Shown: positions 34,421 to 45,100 of the stretch, piece by piece
Numbering within the stretch: position 1 is the first letter of the stretch
Layout: each line of letters opens with the position of its first letter
NCBI GenBank assembly: GCA_028752905.1
Contig: JAQNBH010000010.1
Span: 28,506,248-28,570,247, forward strand
Reading direction: 5' to 3'
Source: Cladorhizidae sp. MBARI D1340-BT2
Lineage: Eukaryota; Porifera; Demospongiae; Poecilosclerida; Cladorhizidae
Length of the DNA: 64,000 nt
Notes under the pieces: generated by a model
What the model was told of the DNA's origin: nothing
Seen by the model: only the letters and a program-made list of their open reading frames with translations
Databases searched by the model: none
Program-made: the position numbers and the translations under genes

Positions 34421-34853
34421 TACATGAATACATTCTAATGTTATATATTGCTTGACCTGTCAAGCCAATTTAGTTTTGTGTTAAAATCATTCTTGTTCTT
34501 TGGAACTCTATCCATAGAACCTATTATGTCATTCTTGTGGAGCAAAGCACTGTTAACTATATATATACCTCATTTTTCTCCGAATTTTTTAATTTTTATC
34601 ACAGAGAATTATTGATAACCCTCTAAGTCAGGGTGGCCAAACTAAAGCCAATATGCTGTGTGTGGTTCACTATTGATGCTTCCGATTTTTGAGTTTTAAG
34701 AATGTTCTATGGCTACACACTTCTTTTGGTACAGTAGAGCATTTAGACTTGAGGATAGTGCAAACTGTCATTTCATTTTGGGATACAATGCCTATAATAT
34801 TGTGTAATTGTTTTTCTTGTTCCAGAATGACTACCTTTATATTTTTTTTACAG

Positions 34854-34895
34854 GGTACGTTCATTTTCATTCTGTTCGTGGTGCTGTCTAAACAG
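34854..34895 (+). CDS. Adhesion GPCR micro-exon: transmembrane helix 7
   Basis: A 42-bp exon between TTTTTTACAG and CAG|GTGATG, phase 0 on both sides. Reads GTFIFILFVVLSKQ, matching the TM7 pattern QG.FIF...V...KQ. The preceding exon ends in Gln and the next begins VK, giving the usual TM7-tail junction. Confidence 0.88.
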
Positions 34896-36172
34896 GTGAT
34901 GAGACTATCATGATTGAATTGAATTAATTTTTTCGTCTAATCCCAATGAACCCCCTCCCCCTTCCCCCCACCACCCACTCCATACCACCCTCCATCCTGA
35001 TCTTATGTATTCTACTTAGCCAAGAATATGATCGAATTAAGTAATGGTATAACCGTTAATTAAAGAGTATCTAAGGGCAAATAAAGGAGATCCTACAACT
35101 CCCCCCCAAAATGGTTAATAAGGTTTTACAATACAAGGTCCAATCAATTCCATCTTCCAAGTTCTTTTGAGTATATTCTGTTTTCAGTAAATCTCTAATC
35201 TTGTGACATGCTATGTGGTGATGGGTTTTAACAGGAAGTATAAAGTGATTGACCCTACCCTCTTCACAAAACTGAAAAGTGATTATCCACTTCAGGTGTA
35301 AACCAAAAAAGATAAAATATTAACGATTATCTTGTATGGCAGAATTTACTCACAAATAATTAAAAGTTGATTGGGCTATGTAAATTATAAAAAAGAGAAC
35401 AATGCTTACTTATCATAATATTGATGTTTTTGTAAGAAAATGCATACAAAATATGCACAAGTAGGCTGATCCAGGTACTCCAATGTTAAATCATTGCCTC
35501 AAACCATCACTCTTCTGCTTGCTTTTCTGATCACCAGCTTCTGATCATCCCTTTAATGAAATTTAAATTTTGGCACAAAAATTGCCTCCATTGAGGGTGA
35601 GTAAAATGTAAATGATAAAATAGGCATAAAATCTTAAATTGGGAGGATTAAAATATGAATAAACCCCAAAAATTGGTGATGTTAGCAACTGCTATTAGAA
35701 ACGTTCTCTTCCCTGCCTATACTGAAAGATGTTCTGCGGAGAAGAGCTAAGCATAGGCCTATGCTTATCAGAAATTGCTCTCAATTCCTTCTTTCTTGCA
35801 GTAGGTACTTCTTGCTTTAGTTTGTTGCAGACAGGTAGTGATGTAGGATGTGTAACTTTTCATTGCTTACTTACATAAAGCTAATTCTTATACTGAACTG
35901 CCACCAGCCTATTGTATTTGCATCATAATAATATGAAGATTCTGACATATTTGAAAACATTCTAGCTATAAATAATAAAAAATGCACAAGAGAGTCGGTA
36001 TAAGAATCCTGTAGTATAGTGTAATCAAGTTTGTAAAGCTTGACAAGGAGTTGGGTCTTTACTATAGTACTTTAGCTAGGACTACCAATATTATCTAGAT
36101 CACATAAACAAATCGAATTGTAATGATTACATGCAAGTTATTCACATGACATATCTGACCCATGACTATTAG

Positions 36173-36329
36173 GTGAAGCACCACTATGGGAGCTGGTGGA
36201 GAGCTAAGAAAGGGGAGTCTGAATTCCTTAATAACTTATTCTCAAGTTCAAAAGAGATACAGTCCAATTCCTATTCAGGATCAAAGAAAAGAAAACTCAC
36301 CAAAACCACTGATATTGGCAAAGAAACAG
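36173..36329 (+). CDS. Adhesion GPCR exon: end of TM7 junction and cytoplasmic tail
   Basis: Between CTATTAG and CAG|GTAAGG. Reads VKHHYGSWWRAKKG, a basic helix-8-like segment, then a Ser/Lys-rich tail (SNSYSGSKKRKLTKTTD). Ends with one base that the last exon completes. Confidence 0.85.
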
Positions 36330-36616
36330 GTAAGGGCAATGTTGACATTATGCTGTTGATGTTAATGTTGATCTTAGATATTCAGTTCTACCAAAATAGC
36401 TGATATGACCAGTTATTAAGAATTTCATGATGCTTAAAGACATAAACTTTTATGATGAATAATGATGATTGGTCCATAGTAGTAGAATGTATGGAGTAAT
36501 GCAATGAATACTAAGGCAATATTGATGATGGCATCGTGAAGATGAAGACAACATGGTACCAAACTGAATATGAACATAATTATATCATTTTAAAATATGT
36601 TTTTTTGGTTTTTCAG

Positions 36617-36927
36617 CAACAAGAGATGCAAGTCCACAATACAAAAAGAAGAAGGTGGACAATAGCAATGGAAATGTGTCCAAATTTGGAAACCCTTCCT
36701 CTAATGTTTATGTCAGTGTCCAGTTTACAAATAATGAGTGTGTCGACCACAATGAAAGTATGTGTGAATTAGAAGGCATATATGTCAACCAGTCCACCAA
36801 CAATCCAGAAAAGTGCTCTGAAAGAATTCCCGAAGAAACAGTTGGGAATGCATTTCCTTCACAAGAATTCACAGTGAATTGTACGGCCATCAACGATCAA
36901 GAGAAATTTGATGTGTCATCTGTATAA
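36617..36927 (+). CDS. Adhesion GPCR terminal exon: cytoplasmic tail and stop
   Basis: After TTTTTCAG. Reads ATRDASPQYKKKKVDNSNGN, then a hydrophilic Asn/Ser/Glu-rich tail ending KFDVSSV and TAA at 36925-36927. No membrane helix and no recognised domain. The last residues could be a PDZ-type ligand, which is inference. An AATAAA at 37316-37321 is a plausible poly(A) signal about 390 bp downstream. Confidence 0.8.
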
Positions 36928-37315
36928 ACTGGAGAAGATTTTGAGTAGTGAAACAATCGCAAAACTAAAACAGTAAATTGTGTAACAAGTACACATACTT
37001 GTCCAGACTATACTTTTCTTGTATTCTCTTTTTATTTCATTTCAATTGCTTCACACACTCCCTCTCCTCTCTCTATCTTCAAAAGGTGTATATACATGAT
37101 GGTAGAAAGTATATTTTAATTGCATACCTTAATCAAAGAATTATTGCTATATAACAGTTACTTTAATGACAACTTTGTGTAGAGTAGAAGTACTCAAATA
37201 TTAGACAAAAGGTAACAGTCAAGAATGCTCTACATAGGTATTGTTTGGTTTAGTAGTTTGAAAATACGAATGTTATCACACCAGTGATTAAGAATCTATG
37301 CTATAAATCACCTGA

Positions 37316-37321
37316 AATAAA
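37316..37321 (+). promoter_or_regulatory. Candidate poly(A) signal for receptor gene
   Basis: AATAAA in a sequence without other coding signals, downstream of the terminal exon. The 3' UTR would be about 400 bp. Such hexamers are frequent in AT-rich DNA, so this is only positional support. Confidence 0.45.
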
Positions 37322-37515
37322 GTTGGAACATGATAATGTATGTGTGATTAGGAATTGGGTTAAAGGGTACATTAATATCCTTACAAGACTAAGTTTACTA
37401 CCTTTACATATTTCCTGTTTTTTCACTAGCTAACATTGCTGGGTCTAAAAAGTTGCATGAGGTGCATATGAACCATGAAGTGTCTGATAGCTGTATAGAA
37501 ACAACTAAACAGAAA

Positions 37516-38449
37516 TTATAGGTAGATGATGATGGTTATAGTTTTAGGAGTTGAGCCAGTATCCAGGTAGCTCAAATGGAGATGCACTTCCTCCATAACA
37601 AGCATTTCCCTGACTATGTAATACTGACTTGTCCTTAAAACAAGATCAGTGTGGCGGACATAAGTGGATTTAGTGGTTTTATGCATGTTCAGTAATAGCT
37701 TCCTCATGTCTTGTTTCTCACAGGCACCATTAATTTTTTTATATCCAGGGGTTTAATGTCAACATTGTCAAATTGACAATGGTTCCACAGCTACTAGGAA
37801 TGTGATATGTGACAGAAATGAATTCATATTGGTTGTTGTAGGTGTTTTTTGTATGACTTGAATCACATAGAATAATTTGCTCATGTTACATTTTTCTTGC
37901 CTGTCACATTGGATATGCAGAGGTTTGGTGCACAGGTTAAATGTGTCCTAGTCTGCATCTCCCATGCCAATATATGTCCATAAGCATCCTCATGAGTGAA
38001 CATATTCCATGAAGACCAAGATATATTTTTGTCCCATTTTGGTGCTCTGCAATGGTACCACTATAGCCATTGCCATCCTAGTGAATGGCATGGTCATATA
38101 ATAATAGGTAAATAGTGGAATGCTCCCTTGTGTTCAGGTGTCCTGCTGTTTCTGTAATAGTCTAAGCATTGAGTACACAATCTCTGCACATCTTTGGAGA
38201 TGCCCAGTCTGAAGAATCTCTTCAACAGCTGGCCTAGAGTCTTTTGTCTAGGCAAGTGTCCAGCCCAAGGAGTGCTGTGGGAGAGCATGGTTATTTTGTC
38301 CATGAGGTAGAACCAACTGCTTCAGATCTTCTCTTGCCACTGGAGTTGATTTGTGAAACAGCATGTCCCTCTTCACCATGTAGTCCTATGTCCTATGACT
38401 GTCTTCCACACCTTGCAAAGTGATTCATATCCAACTACTTTTGTCTTAA
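37516..38449 (-). pseudogene. Degenerate Ty3/gypsy integrase, distal part of old element
   Basis: On the - strand, LKTKVVGYESLCKVWKTVI leads to an integrase zinc domain: HSTPWAGHLPRQKTLGQLL, then CTQCLDYYR. It is followed by PFTRMAMAIVVPL, then STKMGQKYILVFMEYV, the start of the core. The first catalytic Asp is replaced by Ala (MAMA where MAMD is usual), and stops and frame changes follow. The remaining part to about 37.5 kb has no clear motif. This is old material into which the piggyBac inserted at 38449. Confidence 0.7.
38379..38449. repeat. Left 71-bp direct repeat flanking piggyBac
   Basis: TGTAGTCCTATGTCC, TATGACTGTCTTCCACACC ... TACTTTTGTCTTAA, ending in TTAA right at the transposon end. 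The same segment, 74 bp with a 3-bp insertion, lies on the other side at 41750-41823. Confidence 0.9.
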
Positions 38450-38887
38450 CCGATTACACGCCGTATTCCTAGTACCCGCGGGCAAATTATTCATGAATTA
38501 ACGAGGTATTTTACTTTTTATATCTTCCGTTCTGCAGGGACTCCACCCATGAAACTTGGGTCATATTAAGCCACATGATAGCTCTACTTCCTGTAAAAAA
38601 ATCGAGCCTTCCTTACCAACTGGGCAGAACTAACCAGCATTATAAAACCTTATCTTCTTGGGGGTGAATATTTTCATATTTTCATACTATTATACACACA
38701 TTATAATGCCAACACAAGATGGAGCATCTATTTACAAACCCTCTACCATATGCAAAGCCAGTGGGTTGTTTTCCCCATCAAAATGCTAACAAATAATAAT
38801 ACAAAAAACAAATTATAAGAGTGAAAATGCTAACACATACTAGAATAAAACCATAATATAAAACACAATTATGTAAGGGAGTGTCTT

Positions 38888-38973
38888 GGGTAGAGCTCCG
38901 GTCTTGCTGTCACGGGTAGAGCTCCGGTCTTGCTGTCACGGGTAGAGCTCCGGTCTTGCTGTCACGGGTAGAG
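38888..38973. repeat. 26-bp tandem repeat, 3.3 units
   Basis: The unit GGGTAGAGCTCCGGTCTTGC + TGTCAC is repeated three times exactly and then partly. It lies between the transposase stop and the left end of the piggyBac. Confidence 0.95.
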
Positions 38974-39087
38974 TAGAACTTGCTCAGTCTTGGGTATAGC
39001 TTGCTTGGTCTCCGGCATGATATTTCACCATGTTTTTATTCTACACAAACATGAGATACCAGGATAAGAATAACACTTGAATACTGG

Positions 39088-39205
39088 AGAGACGAGAGAA
39101 GTAGACGAAGGGACAGGGAACGAGAGAAGTAGACGAAGGGGCAGGGAACAAGAGAGAAGTAGACGAAGGAGCAGGGAACAAGAGAGAAGCACAGAAAGGA
39201 GCAGG
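39088..39205. repeat. 28-30-bp purine-rich tandem repeat, about four units
   Basis: The unit is GAGAGAAGTAGACGAAGGGG + CAGGGAACAA, with small variations. It lies just past the transposase stop codon on the 3' side. Confidence 0.9.
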
Positions 39206-39218
39206 GGGTGTATAAACA

Positions 39219-41092
39219 TTACTGATAGTCCACCAAGGTATGGTATTTACGAAAACAGTCACGGCCTGTTGATCCACCACACAAAGGAACCTTACAAAAA
39301 CAACACTGGGACCTTGCCTCATGCCTGTAACCTTTACAAATGCAAACTACACAGCGCTTCTTTGCACAGCACTGTGGGAAATGACCTAGTTTTAAATTGA
39401 GGCGATCTAGCTGACTATTTGCCTGACTACAACGTTGACCTGCACGCTGCCGAGAAGAGAAAGAACCAATCAAAGATTTAGCTAGAACAATCCTAGCTTC
39501 TAGATAATTACCCTTCCTTACTGATATTGGAGCTCGGACAGAAGAAAACAAAATAAATGAATTCAATAAACAAGCTTCTATCAAATACGGAAAAACCCTT
39601 TTCCACCATCTCCTAGACTTTCTACCCAAATTATAGTAGCCTATTCTCTGATCTGCTCTGTCCACACCTCTCATGAATGACTGATAATCAGGCAAACATG
39701 GGGGACATGGCAGATCCTCTCTAGAACCATCAATTTTGCGCCTTTTTACAGTAGGAGGTACTAAATTATTTTCCGCGGGATGTATATTAGTTATGTAGAT
39801 TGACCGTTTATCTACCCAAACTAAAGCCAGGAGTGCACCATTAGACCTATAATCATAATAACCTCTATTTCTAATCGAAGCTTTTGTTACTAAATCTGGA
39901 GGAAAGTTCCTCCTAGTATACCTAGCTGTACCACATGCACCAAAGCCTTTACTTGTAAGCGTTTGAAATAAATTAGGACTAGTATAATAATTGTCCATGT
40001 ACACATGGAAGTTCTTATGTTAATCTAAAACAACTCTACTACACAAACCAGTTTTATCAGCTACTTCCACGTTCTTACCTGTATAAATCTGCAACCGATA
40101 AATGTACCCATTCCTAGCATCACAAAGGACAAACACTTTTATCCCCCATTTTATTGGTTTGTCCTTCATATACTGTTTGAAGCCAAGCCTACCTTGAAAG
40201 GGAATCATAGCTTCATCAATACTAAGCTCTTGATGCAAAGTATATTCACTCTCAAACTTAGGAGTAATCAAATCTAATAACTTCCTTACCTTATAAAGCC
40301 GATCATAATTCAGGTTACCCTTTGTAACCAACAAACCATCAATAGAATTTACATGTACATAACGCATTAGCTCCAAAAACCGAGTCCTAGGCATTACTTT
40401 ACGAACCAAAGATCCAGACAAATCCGAGTGATTAGTGGACCAGTACAATTCTAAGTATGGAAGTGTGGAAACTCCCATTATTATCAACATTCCTACAAAA
40501 GCTTTCATTTCCTCTATATTAGTATCTACCCATGGCCTGGAGAGACTAGCCATCCTAGAAACGTAACTGTTCGTCTCTGCTACTAGGAGTTCCCACACTT
40601 CAAGAGTTAAAAAAAGGTAAAATGCATCTAAAAATGTACTTGATGCACCAAGCAATGAAGAAGTTGGACCAGCTGTTGCTGTATAGTCCAATTTCAAAGG
40701 AGTTGGCTCCTTTATTTCCCACTTACCTGTGACCTCAGTTAGCCTAGAACCAGTGCCAGATGCTTGGGCAGAACCAGTGCCAGATGCTCGGACAGAACCA
40801 GTGCCAGATGCTCGCACACGCCTATAACCTCTGGCCCGCCTACTACCAGTACCTTTTGGAGGACCACTAGCAACACTTACGACTCCACTACCACTTGAGC
40901 TGCTTCCCCCTTGGCCAGTACTCCCTCGCCCGCCTCTCCCTCGGCCAGTACTCCCTCGCCCGCCTCTCCCTCGCACAACTCCAGCACCAGTCGTGTTCCT
41001 ACGCCCTGTAGAGACTTCAGGCAAGGCTTCCTCATCCTCCAATGTAACAAAAGGAGTCATAGATGCCTCATCTCCACTCTCATCATCTGATG
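39219..41092 (-). pseudogene. piggyBac transposase exon 2, one stop in the catalytic domain
   Basis: After a 3' splice site TTCCTACAG (- strand). It starts SDDESGDEASMTPFVTLEDE and then has a low-complexity Gly/Arg/Ser region with repeated RGRGGRGSTG and RASGTGS units. The transposase domain follows: LLVAETNSYV, AFVGMLIIMGV, SIDEAMIPFQGR with the first catalytic Asp. A TAA at 40020-40022 interrupts the frame. The same frame continues with YMDNYYTSPNLF (second Asp) and MRGVDRADQ (third Asp). The C-terminal zinc-binding cluster has CCAKKRCVVC, CCFCKVPLC and CFRKYH. All three Asp are present, and only this stop spoils the frame. Without it the protein would be about 675 residues, close to the family norm. 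Confidence 0.88.
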
Positions 41093-41351
41093 CTGTAGGA
41101 AAAGTAGTGGGGAGGGTGGGAAAAACAAGATATATATATCAAGTTTGTGGTCAACATTTGTAAATTCAAATTCAAATGAAAATCAACAACTCAACAACTC
41201 CAACCTACACTCTTAGCTATAACTTTTTTTCTATAACTATCCTGTCTGAATTTGGAATACCAACAGAATAAGCTAGTATTTGGCAATAGTACACTCTCAG
41301 TTGACTATGGTAAACAAAGGCTATGAAGCGCTAAGGTTAGAAGAAACTTAC

Positions 41352-41517
41352 AATCGAGAAGTCCATCCAAGCACGCCTCTTCTCTTAGAGCAACTGGATC
41401 CAGAGTGTTTCCTCGGTATGCATAGATGTCTTCACCTTCTTCCCCAAATGAATCTGACCCAGAATCGCCAGAATCGTCGGCTAAAAGTTGAGAAATAACG
41501 TCCTCACAGGAGAGCAT
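41352..41517 (-). CDS. piggyBac transposase exon 1
   Basis: Starts at ATG 41517-41515: MLSCEDVISQLLADDSGDSG, an acidic Ser/Asp-rich N-terminus usual for piggyBac transposases. Ends GLLD + one base at a consensus donor (GTAAGT in sense). The leftover base and exon 2 together complete a Ser codon, so the splice is phase-consistent. The intron is about 260 bp. I prefer this ATG to upstream non-ATG starts in the same frame. Confidence 0.75.
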
Positions 41518-41749
41518 CTTTAAGCAGTTAAAAAAAAAAAGCTCGACCAACAAAAATGGCGTTCAACCGCAGGATTTTTGTTGCACGATGCATCAACCGG
41601 AAATAATCATTTTTGTGACGTTCTCTAGTCTACTAGGCATGTGCAGAACCCAACCGGGGCTGTTAGCTCGTAACGGTTCATTTTATATATTTTTGTGTGG
41701 CGAAGGATGTAAGGTCTCGCGCCATATGGCGCTTACGGCGTTTAATCGG

Positions 41750-41823
41750 TGTAGTCCTATGTCCAGTTATGACTGTCTTCCACACCTTGCAAAGTGATTC
41801 ATATCCAACTACTTTTGTCTTAA
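41750..41823. repeat. Right 74-bp direct repeat flanking piggyBac
   Basis: Begins TGTAGTCCTATGTCCAG directly at the transposon end and finishes in TTTTGTCTTAA. It matches 38379-38449 apart from a 3-bp difference. Confidence 0.9.
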
Positions 41824-41977
41824 GGTGTCTGTGATTGATAATCTTAACTACTGTGCCTTTTCATCTTCTTTATATCCTTTGGCTTTTGCTCTCTTGGCAC
41901 TTCACATCTGGTTAGTCTTCTTCAGAACCTGAGTGGATAAGAACATGTCATCTGAGAAATAAAACTCAGCTTGTAAT
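41824..41977 (-). pseudogene. Old Ty3/gypsy relic between piggyBac and the young element
   Basis: A short stretch of the host relic separating the two insertions. It ends with GTAAT (41973-41977), the target duplication of the element that starts at 41978. No motif by itself. Confidence 0.5.
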
Positions 41978-42146
41978 TAGACAAGCGCGGTGCGCCATTT
42001 CATAGCCAGATTGGAGAGGATATATATTGGTAATTACTGGCATGAAATGTGTGCAACAAGTGAGTGTATGGTAAGGGGTCGTATAAATAGGTAAGGGGTT
42101 GTACGTAACAATGTTATATAGTAGTTATGAGAGTCATCATTCTCTA
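41978..42146 (-). repeat. 3' LTR of young Ty3/gypsy element
   Basis: 169 bp, TAGACAAGCGC ... CATTCTCTA in + orientation. It is identical to 47300-47468 except for one base (AAGGGG against AGGGGG). The ends are TAGA/TCTA rather than TG/CA. GTAAT is duplicated outside both LTRs. In sense a purine tract, CTTGGGGGGAAG, precedes it. Confidence 0.93.
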
Positions 42147-45100
42147 CTTCCCCCCAAGTCCGTTATCGTGCGGACTGAGGAGGATGACTGGCCATAACGA
42201 TATATGGGCTTTGGTCCTCTCTTGCTGCGTCTTAGACCGGGGGGTGGTATTGGGGGCTTTGGTAGGTTGAAAGCGGGCATCTTGGCCAGGTCTGTAGGGG
42301 CTGTTTGCACTGGGCGATGTGGTAGGGTGGGTGTTCGGGCCACGGCGGCGTAGGAGCGTCGGTTGGCAGGGGTAGACAGTTGGGGGGGCTTGTCTTGGGC
42401 CGGGGTTGCTTCCTTGGGTGGCTGGGATGGTGGTAGTATCTGGGGGGGAATATGGGGTGGGGGGGTGGTTGGTAAGTTATATTGGATTGGAGGGGTGGTG
42501 GGGGTCCTGGGTGTGGGTGTGAATGGTTGCGGGTGAGGGGGAGTGGGCAGTAGGGCTGGTATGTCCCGCTGGAGGGGGTGGACATAAGTTTGGGTGGGTG
42601 GTATGTGGTTCTTGGCTTGGTTGCGCTGGGTAGGTTGGGCGGTCGGTTGGGGGGGTGGGTTGTGGCGTCTGAGAAAACGTCTGTTCCGTCGTGTGATGCG
42701 GTCGGAGCCGTCCATCCGTACTTGGTATTGATGGTACTGGAGCACTTCCACTACCACTCCTGTGTTGTCCCACTTCGTTGGGTGACGGCCAGTCTGGTTT
42801 TGTATGATGACCCTGTCACCACAACGAAGGGGGGAGAGGCCGTGGGTGTGCTCGTCCCATCGTGCTCGTCCTGCGGTTTGGCGGCGATTGATGGCTTGGT
42901 CCCTGTGGTGGAGGCGATCAGAAGGTTGATGTGTGTCCTGTAGGCGTGTAGGGATTGCTGGGAGGAGGTCTCTGGTGGGTCTGCCGAAGAGGCTTATGGC
43001 AGGGGACATCTTCGTGTCTGGGTTGGGGCAGTTGCGGTACACGAGCAGTGCCTTGTGAAAGGAGTTCAGGAGTGATCCGCCTGGTCCTGTGTTGCCCGCG
43101 ATAAGGCGTTTGGTTGTCTTCACAGCCACCTCGGCTCTGCAATTTGCATGTGGGTGGTAGGCCGAGGTGATGCGATGGTGGACACCCCATGTGGCCAGGA
43201 ATTCCCTAGTGGAGTGGGCGGCAAACTCCGGGCCGCCATCTGAGGTGAGGGTGGTTGGTATCCCGAATGTTGAGAAGGTGTCTCGAAGTGTTGATGTGAG
43301 GCCTGTGGCTCCGTTGTGGGCTTGGGAGACGATGGGCCATCCAGAGTATCGATCGACCAGCACCAAGTACGCGGATCCCTCGTGATGGAAATAGTCCGCG
43401 CAGAGGTGCTGGAAGGGGTACTCTGGATCCTCTGGTGTTGTTGATGGCATTGCCGGCTGAGAGGGGGCATTGCTGTTGCATGTGCTGCAGCTGTTGCGGG
43501 TAGCCGCAATGTCGGCGGTGATACCTGGCCAGTATAGAGATGATGAGGCCCGGGCCATCATGCTGCTGATGCCCTGGTGTGCAGCGTGGAGGGCGGTGAG
43601 GCAGGTGGGGCGGAGGCAGGTGGGGATGATCACCCGCTCGCCGTGGCACATGACGCCGTCTATGACTGAGAGGCTTGGGAATATTCCGAAGTAGCTCCGG
43701 ATGGCCGCTGGTAGCATGTTCCTGTCATTGGGCGGTCCTCCCTCGACGTAGTATAGTAGGTCTTGGAGGTTTGGGTCGGCGGCTGTGGCGATCTGGAGCT
43801 GCTCCCAGTCAATGGGTATGGATGATATGGCTGAGCAGATTGCTGAGGAGAGTCCTTGGTCGGTGTGGGTGGCAGCAGTTACTGTGTGGATGTCTGCAAC
43901 TGACGAGTTGGGGCTCCCTGGGCACGCCAAGCTTGGGTTAGCGATGTCGTCGGGCAGATGTAGTGGGGGGGGTGTCCTGGTCCCGGATGGGTGGCGTGAG
44001 AGGGCGTCGCTGGTGTGGTTTCTCACGCCGGGGATGTACACCATCCGGAACCGGTACCGGAGTGTCTTCTCCTTCAAGTTGCGTAGTCGTGGATTTGGAA
44101 TATCCTCGAGGCAGCGATCGCCGAATAACTTGAGGAGGGGCTTGTGGTCGACTGCCACTATAAGGTCGTTGCACCCCAGGACGAAATGTCGGGCCTTGTC
44201 CAAGGCGTCTGCGACTGCCAGTGCCTCGCCCTCTACCGGAGCATATCGAGACTCAGCTGAGTGGGTGAAGCGCGAGCCCACCAGGGTGACGCGCCAACCG
44301 TCCTGGCAGCAGAACAAGTCACGGGTCGGGCACTGGCAGTGTTTCTGGAACAACCAGAACCCGATCCCGCTCTTGCTCCAATCCGTGGCCAGGCAGGTTG
44401 GGCGGTCTTTGTCAAATATCTCGACACCAGCCCTGATGCGCTCGCATATGTGGAGTTTTGATGAGGAGAATGCGTCTTCCAGCTCGTTGGTCCATGCGAA
44501 GTGGGTGGATGGTTTGAGGAGGGCGCGGAAGGGTAGCATGGCAGGTGTCATGGCGAACGCGTATGACACCTGGTTCACCAGCCCGAACCACGCGCGGATG
44601 TCAGTGATGCTGGTGGGCGTGGGGAAGTTCGAAATGGAGTCAAGGTATTTGGGGGCTGGTCGTACTTCTGTCGGTGTGATTTCAAATCCGGCAAACTCCA
44701 CCGTGTCTTTGGCAAAGTGGAATTTGCTCGGGTTGAGTGTTATCCCGTTCACGGCGCAGATATGTAGCCACTCAGTCGCCTGGTGGAATGCCCCCGTGAT
44801 GTCGTCGGACCAGAGGAGTACGTCGTCGATGCACTTTGTCTTCGACGTCACGGTGGCGACGAGGGCATCATACCTGGCCGTGTACGCATCACCTGATGCA
44901 ATGTAGCCCTGTGGGGCGGTTCGGTATCTGTACCTGCCCCAGGGGGTTATAAAGGTCGTGTAGTGGCGATCCCGTTCTTCGAGGAGGACTGAATGATAAC
45001 CGTTCCAGGCATCAAGGGTGGTCTTTTTGGTGTTGCCTGGAACGGCTCGTGCCTGGTGGAAGGGGGATGCACAGTGGTGGGTCTCCCGGGTGGCGTGTTG

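Larger units (their letters stand above)
38450..41749 (-). mobile_element. piggyBac transposon with near-complete two-exon transposase
   Basis: Terminal inverted repeats: left CCGATTACACGCCGTA; right end in reverse CCGATTAAACGCCGTAAGCG. The transposase lies on the - strand in two exons. TTAA is present at the left border but not directly at the right; instead a 71/74-bp host segment is repeated on both sides. It lies inside an old Ty3/gypsy integrase relic. Its 3' region has two sets of tandem repeats. Confidence 0.85.

Noticed and set aside
37431..37519. Possible extra receptor tail exon after TTTTTTCACTAG, reading NIAGSKKLHEVHMNH and a stop
   Set aside because: The receptor frame already ends at 36927 with a plausible poly(A) signal at 37316. 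It could be an alternative last exon, but there is no support beyond one 3' splice site.
38888..39205. Regular short repeats that could suggest a CRISPR array
   Set aside because: Units are directly adjacent with no unique spacers, and the setting is a eukaryotic transposon. They are ordinary tandem repeats.
43785..44906. A 373-codon open frame on the + strand opposite the young Ty3/gypsy element
   Set aside because: It is the antisense shadow of the RT/RNase H part of the 1686-residue frame on the - strand and has no domain of its own.
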